This document shows, one piece after another, positions 42,490-49,401 of a stretch of 64,000 nucleotides of DNA (position 1 is the first letter of the stretch; each line of letters opens with the position of its first letter). The stretch is from Sphingomonas sp. AX6. GTDB lineage: Bacteria > Pseudomonadota > Alphaproteobacteria > Sphingomonadales > Sphingomonadaceae. The stretch spans positions 1,191,024 through 1,255,023 of the forward strand of contig NZ_LR733979.1 in assembly GCF_902506605.1 (NCBI RefSeq). The letters run 5' to 3'. A program made the translations under genes and the position numbers. The notes under the pieces were generated by a model. It was not told the origin of the DNA and ran no database searches. It was given only the letters and a program-made list of their open reading frames with translations.

Positions 42490-43718
42490 AAACGCTGTTT
42501 CTCCTTACCGCTGCTTCTGCAATCGCGCTTGCGACGCCCGCCGTCGCGCAGACGATGGATCATTCGAACATGCCGGGCATGAAGATGCCCGCCAAACCGG
42601 CTCCAGCTGCCAAGCCCAACCCGGACGCGAAGCCACGAGCGGCCACGCCCCAACGAGGTGCCCCCCGCTTGGCACAGGATAAGCCGACGACTGCTCCGGT
42701 CGTCGATGCCTGTCCGCCAGAGCATGCAGCGATGGGCCATTGCAAACCGGAGGGCGCAACCTCGCCGGAACGCGAAGAGGCCGCGGCCGACCCCGAGCAG
42801 CGGGTCGGCGGGGCGCAGGATCCAGCGCCAGGCGCGGCGGATTCCAATTGCCCGCCCGAGCACGCCGAAATGGGCCACTGTGTGCCGCAATCCGCTCGCA
42901 CCTCGGAGCCGGACGCGATGCAGGATATGGCGATGCCAATGGGGGAAGCGATGGGTAGCCTTGGCACCGCACTCCCGGCGGGCGACGCGCCCGCACCGGC
43001 AGCCCCCGAACCCGATTATGCGGATCGTGTCTGGGGCGCGACCACGATGCAGCCCGCCCGCGACGCCCTGCGCCGCGAGCATGGCGGCGGCAATTACAGC
43101 CAGGTGATGATCGACCTTGCCGAGATAAAGATTGCCGACGGTCATACCGGCTATAAGTTCGAAGCCGATGCCTGGTTCGGCGGCGACATCAACCGCTTCG
43201 TCGTCAAGGCAGACGGCGAAGGTGAGTTCGGCGAGCCGTTCGGAGACGTCGAACTGAAGGCGCTCTATTCCCGCGCCATCGGCCCCTATTTCAACCTTCA
43301 GGCTGGCGTTCGGCAGGATCTGGGCGTCGGCCCCGATCGCACCCATGCCGTCATCGGCGTCGAAGGACTCGCCCCCTATTGGTTCGAAGTCGACGGTTAT
43401 CTCTATCTTTCGACGCAAGGCGAAGTCCGCGCTAGCGCGTCTGCCGAATATGACCAGCGCCTCACCCAGCGCCTGATCCTCCAGCCCAAGATCGAATTTG
43501 ATCTGTCGGCGGAGGATATTCCCGAAATCGGGATTGGGTCGGGCCTGACCAGCGCCGAATTCGGCCTGCGTTTACGTTACGAAATTGCCCGCGAATTCGC
43601 GCCTTACATCGGCATCGTCCACGAAGCGAAGTTCGGCCGTACCGCCGATTTCGCGCGCGCGGCGGGCGACGATCCGTCGTCGACCAACCTCGTTGTCGGG
43701 GTTCGTGCCTGGTTCTGA
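42486..43718 (+). CDS. copB: CopB, outer-membrane copper resistance protein
   Basis: A 410-residue protein. A signal peptide ending AVAQ is followed by a Met/Pro/Ala-rich segment with DHSNMPGMKMP and two modules CPPEHAAMGHCKP and CPPEHAEMGHCVP. The C-terminal 230 residues are the CopB beta-barrel (DRVWGATTMQPARDALRREH onward, ending VVGVRAWF with a terminal aromatic). It is the partner of CopA and binds or releases copper at the outer membrane. The ATG at 42486 overlaps the copA stop. The N-terminal segment is longer than in many CopB proteins because of the Cys/His modules. Confidence 0.95.
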   Translation: MKTLFLLTAASAIALATPAVAQTMDHSNMPGMKMPAKPAPAAKPNPDAKPRAATPQRGAPRLAQDKPTTAPVVDACPPEHAAMGHCKPEGATSPEREEAAADPEQRVGGAQDPAPGAADSNCPPEHAEMGHCVPQSARTSEPDAMQDMAMPMGEAMGSLGTALPAGDAPAPAAPEPDYADRVWGATTMQPARDALRREHGGGNYSQVMIDLAEIKIADGHTGYKFEADAWFGGDINRFVVKADGEGEFGEPFGDVELKALYSRAIGPYFNLQAGVRQDLGVGPDRTHAVIGVEGLAPYWFEVDGYLYLSTQGEVRASASAEYDQRLTQRLILQPKIEFDLSAEDIPEIGIGSGLTSAEFGLRLRYEIAREFAPYIGIVHEAKFGRTADFARAAGDDPSSTNLVVGVRAWF

Positions 43719-43755
43719 CGCAAACCTCATGGAGCGGTTCGAAGGGAGATAGACG

Positions 43756-44292
43756 ATGAGCTATGGTCGGTTTGCTGCGATGATCGCAACATCAACCGTC
43801 GTGATGTTCGGCTTGATGTACCTGAACACCTACGCGCTGGACCATCTGGCGTACAGTCAGACGCGTACGTGGATGGCGATTGTGATGGGCGCCGTCATGG
43901 CGTTCATCATGCTTGGGTTCATGTGGTCGATGTACAAGAACCGAGCCGCCAACATCGCCATCCTAGTTGCGAGCGCCGTCGTATTTGCAGGTTCGCTCTG
44001 GCTCGTGCGGAGTCAGCAAACGGTCGATGACGCGTCCTATATGAGGGCAATGATTCCCCATCATTCAATCGCGATCATGACGAGCGAACGGGCTCGAATA
44101 CGCGATCCACGGGTCCGCGAACTCGCTGACAAAATTATCGAAGCTCAGGTTCGCGAAATTGCCGAAATGAAGGCATTGATCGCCGATCTTGAGCGCACCC
44201 CCGCCGGACCGGATGCCCCGCTGCTTCCCGATTACCGGGAGAAAGGTTTGGCAGTGCCACCGCCATCTAGGAACGAGGAAAAAACGAGATGA
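43756..44292 (+). CDS. DUF305-domain membrane protein
   Basis: A 178-residue protein with three membrane helices (about residues 7-27, 37-57 and 67-84), then a short DUF305 region with YMRAMIPHHSIAIMTSERA and VRELADKIIEAQVREIAEMK. The paired His in IPHHS is the family's likely metal site, facing the periplasm. It follows copB by 37 bases and overlaps the DUF411 gene by four bases, so all belong to the cop transcript. Confidence 0.86.
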   Translation: MSYGRFAAMIATSTVVMFGLMYLNTYALDHLAYSQTRTWMAIVMGAVMAFIMLGFMWSMYKNRAANIAILVASAVVFAGSLWLVRSQQTVDDASYMRAMIPHHSIAIMTSERARIRDPRVRELADKIIEAQVREIAEMKALIADLERTPAGPDAPLLPDYREKGLAVPPPSRNEEKTR

Positions 44293-44723
44293 TAAAATTC
44301 ATGGCACTATTGCTTGGGATTGCGATCCCAGGAACCGCAATCGCACAAAATCCAATCGTCATGCACCGCGATCCGGGATGTGGCTGCTGCGAGCAATGGG
44401 TACGTCAGGTGGAAACCGGGTTCAAGCGCGAGGTCCGGACCGTCGACGATCCTCGTCGCGGTGCACTGAAGGCGCGGATTGGTGTTCCCGCTTCTCTGGC
44501 GTCCTGCCACACGGCGATCGTCGATGGCATGGCGTTCGAAGGCCATGTTCCCATTGCCGATATGAAGCGCGTACTCGCGGCGCGTCCCAAGGGCATCAAG
44601 GGCCTTGCGGTGGCAGGAATGCCATTGGGGTCGCCGGGAATGGAGGTGCCGGGAATGCCGGCCCAGCGCTACAACGTTGTCGCCTTCGGACCATCAGGAC
44701 AAAGGGTGTTCGCGCGGCATTGA
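44289..44723 (+). CDS. DUF411 secreted metal-binding protein
   Basis: A 144-residue protein with a signal peptide (MIKFMALLLGIAIPGTAIA). MHRDPGCGCCEQWVRQVE holds the CGCC motif typical of DUF411. The thioredoxin-like part with VPASLASCHTAIVDGMAFEG and HVPIADMKRVLAARPKGIKG is complete. These proteins accompany copper-resistance genes and probably bind Cu in the periplasm. Last gene of the rightward cop operon, followed by a strong hairpin. Confidence 0.9.
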   Translation: MIKFMALLLGIAIPGTAIAQNPIVMHRDPGCGCCEQWVRQVETGFKREVRTVDDPRRGALKARIGVPASLASCHTAIVDGMAFEGHVPIADMKRVLAARPKGIKGLAVAGMPLGSPGMEVPGMPAQRYNVVAFGPSGQRVFARH

Positions 44724-44743
44724 GCGACAGAGTGGATCGAAGC

Positions 44744-44767
44744 GGGAGAGGCGCGGACGCCTCTCCC
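44744..44767. terminator. Bidirectional terminator between convergent genes
   Basis: GGGAGAGGCG (44744-44753) and CGCCTCTCCC (44758-44767) pair perfectly over a four-base loop, midway between the DUF411 stop and the stop of the convergent Cys-rich gene. Confidence 0.75.
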
Positions 44768-44777
44768 TCCATAGTGG

Positions 44778-44990
44778 TTAGTTCTTTGGTTTTGGCGACA
44801 TATCATGACCGCCATGTTTGTCGCCCGGTGAATCCTGCTTCATCTTATCACAGCAGCCCGGCTTATCGCCTTCCTTCTTGCAGCAGCAGGGCTGCATCTC
44901 CTTGCAGCAATCCATATCCTGCGCCGCAAACGCTGCGGTCGAAAAGGTGAGAGCCAGACCGGCCCCGATTAGTTTGATCGTCTTCATCAT
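44778..44990 (-). CDS. Small secreted Cys-rich metal-binding peptide
   Basis: A 70-residue protein with a signal peptide (residues 1-23, ending AFA). The 47-residue mature part contains eight Cys in pairs and triplets (MDCCKEMQPCCCKK, then GCCDKM), plus a GDKHGGHDM tail. This resembles a metallothionein-like or Cu(I)-buffering peptide but is exported, so the thiols would face the periplasm. I know no named family. It is convergent with the cop operon and downstream of another small secreted protein gene. Confidence 0.8.
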   Translation of the reverse strand: MMKTIKLIGAGLALTFSTAAFAAQDMDCCKEMQPCCCKKEGDKPGCCDKMKQDSPGDKHGGHDMSPKPKN

Positions 44991-45017
44991 GATCTCCGAA
45001 CATTCTGGTTAGTGACA

Positions 45018-45362
45018 TTATTGGAGCATTGATGGATGGCGCGGCGGCGGCGGGATCGGTCCTGAAACGACGCTTACCAACCTCCGAATTGCAACCTGCC
45101 AAACAGGTGCCTCGACGCCGATTTCACCGGCGATGCCGAACCGAAGGTCGGGAAGGCTGACGACGCATTTTGCCATGCAGCTAGTGCGTGGTGATTTGGA
45201 CGGTGTCTGGTTCGCATTCTCCTCGCACATCACATCGGTCTTCATTGAGAGATCGGGACAAATCGGCGAGAGGCTCACGCCAACCAACGACATCGTCAGC
45301 GTCACCGCGAACAACCAAAGCCATGAGGGCGCGGATCCGAGACGATTCATTACGCGAAACAT
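45018..45362 (-). CDS. Small secreted protein of unknown function
   Basis: A 114-residue protein with an N-terminal hydrophobic segment (WLWLFAVTLTMSLVGVSLS) and three to four Cys in the mature part (VMCEEN, SCMAKCVV). No family is recognised. It lies 27 bases before the Cys-rich peptide gene on the same strand, so the two probably form a small metal-related operon. ATG 45362 is chosen; an ATG at 45350 is possible. Confidence 0.6.
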   Translation of the reverse strand: MFRVMNRLGSAPSWLWLFAVTLTMSLVGVSLSPICPDLSMKTDVMCEENANQTPSKSPRTSCMAKCVVSLPDLRFGIAGEIGVEAPVWQVAIRRLVSVVSGPIPPPPRHPSMLQ

Positions 45363-45427
45363 CTACTCTCACGAAACCCATTGGCATAGCGCACGGTGCC
45401 GATTTTCCTGCGGCCGGTATTTCCAAG

Positions 45428-45838
45428 CTACCGCGTGATGTCCGTTCCAAGCGCATCCAGAATCCGGCATTCGGCCACCGTCCCGCCGCGGCAAGACGTC
45501 ACCAGATCCCCGAGTTCGCGCCGGAGCGCGGTCAGATCCGCAATCTTTCGGTCGATCTCCTCAAGATGGCCGCTGGCAATCGCGTCCACGGAAGCACAAT
45601 CCCTGTCCTGGCGGTCGGCGATGTCGAGCAAGGTGCGAATCTGATCTAGCGAAAAGCCGAGATTGCGGGCCCTTCGGATGAAGCTCAGTCGCGCCAGGTC
45701 GCTTGCCGCGTAAACGCGGTAGTTGGCATCGGTTCGCCGGGGCGGATCGATCAGGCCGACCTTCTCATACCATCTCACGGTTTCGGCCTTGGTGCCGGTG
45801 GCTTTTGCAAGCCTGCCGATCGTCAATCGTTGTGCCAC
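45428..45838 (-). CDS. MerR-family metal regulator (ZntR/CadR/PbrR type)
   Basis: A 136-residue regulator with a winged helix (LTIGRLAKATGTKAETVRWY), a long dimerisation helix and three Cys at 81, 116 and 124. This spacing is that of ZntR, CadR and PbrR sensors of divalent metals, not of copper sensors. It is divergent from a short CDF transporter gene, and the operator at 45843-45873 lies between them. It should activate that gene when Zn, Cd or Pb is present. Confidence 0.88.
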   Translation of the reverse strand: MAQRLTIGRLAKATGTKAETVRWYEKVGLIDPPRRTDANYRVYAASDLARLSFIRRARNLGFSLDQIRTLLDIADRQDRDCASVDAIASGHLEEIDRKIADLTALRRELGDLVTSCRGGTVAECRILDALGTDITR

Positions 45839-45842
45839 GCGC

Positions 45843-45873
45843 TTGACCCTGTAGTTGCTACAAGGTCCATATG
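45843..45873 (+). promoter_or_regulatory. MerR-type promoter/operator of the CDF gene
   Basis: TTGACC (45843-45848), a 19-base spacer, CATATG (45868-45873). The dyad ACCCTGTAG-ttg-CTACAAGGT (45846-45866) has one mismatch and fills the spacer, as at zntA- and pbrA-type promoters. Confidence 0.82.
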
Positions 45874-45907
45874 GGGCGGATAATCGATTCGTCGAGGTAT
45901 CCGATCA

Positions 45908-46552
45908 ATGGCTTGCACATCCTGCCCGAGTGACAGCACGTCCAACAACGATCCGCGCTGGCGGCGCATCTTGTGGATCGCCCTTGTGGTGAACGCCGCG
46001 ATGTTCGTGATCGAAATCGGCGCCGGTCTCGCCTCGGGATCGCAAGCGTTGATGGCCGATGCGCTCGACTTTCTGGGCGATGCGGCAAATTATGCGATCA
46101 GTCTGGGCGTCGCGGGCATGGCGCTTGCCTGGCGCGCGCGTGCCGCGCTGGTCAAGGGCTGGACGCTGGTCGCCTTCGGCGCGTTCGTACTGGTCAGCAC
46201 CGTGTGGGCGGTCTGGAATGGAGACCCTCCGCAAGCCGAAGTCATGGGTATGGTCGGGATTGCGGCGCTGATCGCCAATGCCGTCGTCGCGCTGCTGCTG
46301 TTTCGGTATCGCAGCGGCGACGCCAATATGCGGTCGGTTTGGATATGCTCGCGCAACGACGTGATCGGCAACGCCGCCGTCGTCCTGGCCGCGATCGGCG
46401 TGTTTGGGACCGGCACGGCGTGGCCCGATCTGATCGTCGCTGCGGTGATGGCGGCGCTGGGCCTTGGCGGCGGATGGCAGATCATTCGGCAGGCGCGTGG
46501 CGAACTTGCCCATTTGCCGTCAAGCGACACGCTGGTCACACACCGGAATTGA
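45908..46552 (+). CDS. Short CDF-type cation transporter
   Basis: A 214-residue membrane protein with about six helices. Helix 2 has the CDF-like SGSQALMADALDFLGDAANY with spaced Asp, and helix 5 has SRNDVIGNAAVV. The usual cytoplasmic C-terminal domain is missing, which makes it about 90 residues shorter than FieF/CzcD. The N-terminus has CTSC. It is controlled by the divergent MerR regulator and would export Zn, Cd or a related ion by proton exchange. Confidence 0.85.
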   Translation: MACTSCPSDSTSNNDPRWRRILWIALVVNAAMFVIEIGAGLASGSQALMADALDFLGDAANYAISLGVAGMALAWRARAALVKGWTLVAFGAFVLVSTVWAVWNGDPPQAEVMGMVGIAALIANAVVALLLFRYRSGDANMRSVWICSRNDVIGNAAVVLAAIGVFGTGTAWPDLIVAAVMAALGLGGGWQIIRQARGELAHLPSSDTLVTHRN

Positions 46553-46557
46553 ATGCT

Positions 46558-46908
46558 ATGGCGCGCGTCGTGATCAAGCTGTGGGCAACTCTGGTCGGTG
46601 CATTGCTCGTCCTGTCTCTCGGGATGGGATCGGTCGTGCATGCGATGGAGCCGGTCGCCTGTATCGAGGATACGGCGCCAGCCTCCGGATCTGACCATGC
46701 CAGCGAAAAGCCGGTGCCTGCCGATGACTCCAAGGGCGATCCAGCGATGCACGCTCACAATGGTTGCCACGGCCATCATCTCGCAACGCCGGAACTTGAG
46801 GCCAAGTCGGGTGAAGTGATGTTGCTGGCGTCGTTGCGATCGCTGCGCGCTATCGACTCGATGACTGCGATCGATCCCGATCGGACGTTGCGCCCTCCGA
46901 TCGCCTGA
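46558..46908 (+). CDS. Small His-rich secreted protein next to czcCBA
   Basis: A 116-residue protein with a signal peptide (residues 1-29, ending VHA). The mature part is acidic and His-rich (MHAHNGCHGHHL) with two Cys, suggesting a periplasmic metal-binding peptide comparable in role to CzcE or CopK-type proteins, though not clearly related. It lies between the CDF gene and czcC on the same strand. Confidence 0.7.
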   Translation: MARVVIKLWATLVGALLVLSLGMGSVVHAMEPVACIEDTAPASGSDHASEKPVPADDSKGDPAMHAHNGCHGHHLATPELEAKSGEVMLLASLRSLRAIDSMTAIDPDRTLRPPIA

Positions 46909-46968
46909 CGAACTTCGCGCCCGCGATCCGCTCGCGGGATGTGACCTCGTTCGTCAGGAGTTTTATCC

Positions 46969-48237
46969 ATGTATCTTCGCTGTGCGGCCATGCTGGTCGC
47001 CGCGTCCTGCGCATCCATTGCACAGGCGCAAACCCTAACGGTCGAGCAATCGCCCGAACGGTCAACCCCGGTGTTCAACCTGCGACAGGCGCTTGCACAG
47101 GCCGAAGTCGCCGCCCCGGCGCGTGCCGAGGCAGAAGCGGGGCTGCGGGCCGCGCAAGCGTCCCGTACAGGTGCCGCCCTTCGCCCCAATCCACGCGCTT
47201 TTGCCGATGTGGAGAATTTCATCGGCAGCGGAAGCTATTCGGGGCTGGGCGAAACAGAAGTCACGATCGGTGTCGAACTGCCGATCGAACGCGGGGGCAA
47301 ACGGTCGGCACGGATCGCGCTTGCCAACGCCCAAGGCATTACCGCCAGGATCGCCGCCGCCATCGCTATCGCCGATTTGCGGGCCGAAGTGACGCAGGCC
47401 TATGCCGATGCCGCTGCCGCCGACCAGCGCCTTGCGAACGCCATTCGCCAGCGGGAGATCGCATCGGAAGGATTGCGGGCCGCTCAGGTTCGGGTCCGCG
47501 CCGGCCGGGCATCGCCGCTTGAGGCGCAGCGCGCGGAAGTGGTGAGGATCAATGCCGAAACCGACGTCGCCCAGCAGGAACGGCTGCTTTCCACCGCGCG
47601 CGACAATCTCGGACGGCTTGTCGGTCGGCCCGTTACCGACGCGCTCGACTCCGCCTGGTTCGGGCGGATCGACGCAGGCGCATCTCCGATATCGGTGCGA
47701 TCCGGCGAGACGCTGGCGCTCGCAGCGGCTCAGGCCGAACTGACCACAGCGGACGCGAGGGTCAGACTGGCGGATGCGCAGCGCATTCCCGACCTCAGCA
47801 TCAGCGCCGGGGCACGACATTTCCAGGGAAGCGGAGATGTCGCCGCGACAGTCGGCGTTTCGATCCCGCTGCAGTTATTCAACACCGGTCGGGCTGCACT
47901 CGACCAGGCGCGCGCCGAGAGGGATCGGGTAGCAGCGCAGCGACAGACCGCTTTGCTTCGCGCCAGCAACGACATGGCGACAGCGCAAACCTCGGTTGCC
48001 AATGCCGCCGATCGCGCATCGGCAGCCAGCGGTCCTGCGCTTGCGGCTGCCGAGGAGGCGGCGCGCATCGCGCGTATCGGGTATCGCGAAGGCAAGTTCG
48101 GCCAGCTCGATCTGCTGGAAGCCGAACGCACGCTTGCCGAAACCCGTGCTGCGGCGATCGATGCGCTTGCCGATTATCATGCCGCCCAGGCGCGGCTCGC
48201 GCGGCTCACCGCCGCCGTTCCCGAAGGATTCAACTGA
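46969..48237 (+). CDS. czcC: CzcC-like outer-membrane factor (TolC family)
   Basis: A 422-residue protein with a signal peptide (ending AQAQ) and two repeats of long alpha-helical coils rich in Ala, Arg and Glu, the TolC/OEP pattern (LRQALAQAEVAAPARAEAEA at the first helix, GKFGQLDLLEAERTLAETRA in the second repeat). It forms the outer-membrane channel of the Czc pump. The start of czcB follows by one base. Confidence 0.93.
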   Translation: MYLRCAAMLVAASCASIAQAQTLTVEQSPERSTPVFNLRQALAQAEVAAPARAEAEAGLRAAQASRTGAALRPNPRAFADVENFIGSGSYSGLGETEVTIGVELPIERGGKRSARIALANAQGITARIAAAIAIADLRAEVTQAYADAAAADQRLANAIRQREIASEGLRAAQVRVRAGRASPLEAQRAEVVRINAETDVAQQERLLSTARDNLGRLVGRPVTDALDSAWFGRIDAGASPISVRSGETLALAAAQAELTTADARVRLADAQRIPDLSISAGARHFQGSGDVAATVGVSIPLQLFNTGRAALDQARAERDRVAAQRQTALLRASNDMATAQTSVANAADRASAASGPALAAAEEAARIARIGYREGKFGQLDLLEAERTLAETRAAAIDALADYHAAQARLARLTAAVPEGFN

Positions 48238-48238
48238 T

Positions 48239-49399
48239 ATGCGTTCCGTCCGTGCAACCCGCGCGGCGCTCTCCGCGCTCGCGCTTACCCTGTCGCTTGC
48301 TGCCTGTGGCGGCGAATCCGAAACCGACAACACCGAAGCCGTCGCCGAGGAAGGCGACGACCATGACGGTGAGGAAGAAGAAGGCGCGGTCGAGATGACC
48401 GCCGAGCAGATCCAGGCGGCGGGCATCACACTGGTTGCTGCACGCGTCGGCGGATCGGCAGCTGCAATCGATGTGCCGGCGACAATCGCGGGCGACCCGC
48501 AGGCGATCCAGATCGTCTCGGCCGCCATCGGCGGTCGCCTCGTCTCGCTCAATCGCAACCTCGGCCAAGACGTTTCGCGCGGCGATGTATTGGCCGTTGT
48601 CGAAAGCCGAGAGGCCGCCGAGCTGACGGGCACGGTGGAGGCCGCACGCGCGCGACTTCGACTTGCCAACTCGAATTTGGCACGCGAACAGCGATTATTT
48701 GCTGAACGCGTATCGCCCGAGCAGGATCTGATCGCCGCCCGGACGGCGGCTACCGAAGCGCGCATCGCATTGCGCCAGGCGGAACAGGCATTGGGCGCTG
48801 CAGGCACCAGTGCCGGAGCACTCAACCGCATCGCAATCCGTTCACCGATCGCGGGCCAGATCATCGCGCGCCCGGCGATGCTCGGCCAGACCGTCGCCGC
48901 CGATGCCGAACTGTTCCGCGTCGCCAATCTTGGGCAGGTGTCGGTAGAATTCTCGCTCGATCCAGCCACCGCCGGGCAAGTGCGGCCCGGGGCGGTCGTC
49001 GAAATCTCCGCTCCCGGCAGAATCGGCACCGGGCGGGTCACCTTCGTTTCCCCCGCCCTCGACCTCGAACGGCGACTGGTGCCTGCCATCGCGACGCTCG
49101 ACAATGGCGGACGCGAATGGCGGATCGGCGAAACCGTAGAGGCGTCGGTCAAGCTGGCCGATGGCGACGGCACATCGATCTCCGTGCCGCAGACCGCAAT
49201 CCAGACCGTCGACGGACGAACGGTCGTATTCGTACGAACGCCGTCGGGCTTCCGCGCGGTTCCCGTAACGCTTGGCGAACGCGGCGGCGACCGTGTCGTC
49301 GTCCGCGCGGGCCTCGAAGGCAACGAGCGCATTGCCGCTGCCAACAGTTTCATCCTCAAGGCCGAGCTCGGGAAGGGCGAAGCCGAGCACGGACATTGA
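48239..49399 (+). CDS. czcB: CzcB-like periplasmic adaptor lipoprotein
   Basis: A 386-residue membrane-fusion protein with a lipobox (LSLAACGG). A strongly acidic stretch with one His (DDHDGEEEEGAVEM) follows the lipid anchor and could bind metal. The barrel-sandwich part contains IGGRLVSLNRNLGQDVSRGD and RIAIRSPIAGQIIARPAMLG, and a hairpin of two helices lies between. It links CzcC and CzcA. ATG 48239 is directly after the czcC stop. Confidence 0.93.
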   Translation: MRSVRATRAALSALALTLSLAACGGESETDNTEAVAEEGDDHDGEEEEGAVEMTAEQIQAAGITLVAARVGGSAAAIDVPATIAGDPQAIQIVSAAIGGRLVSLNRNLGQDVSRGDVLAVVESREAAELTGTVEAARARLRLANSNLAREQRLFAERVSPEQDLIAARTAATEARIALRQAEQALGAAGTSAGALNRIAIRSPIAGQIIARPAMLGQTVAADAELFRVANLGQVSVEFSLDPATAGQVRPGAVVEISAPGRIGTGRVTFVSPALDLERRLVPAIATLDNGGREWRIGETVEASVKLADGDGTSISVPQTAIQTVDGRTVVFVRTPSGFRAVPVTLGERGGDRVVVRAGLEGNERIAAANSFILKAELGKGEAEHGH

Positions 49400-49401
49400 T
49401 C

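Noticed and set aside
45345..45370. A GCGTAA box on the minus strand near the start of the gene at 45018
   Set aside because: The TGAGGG box is not present at the required 15-base distance, and the box lies within the coding start.
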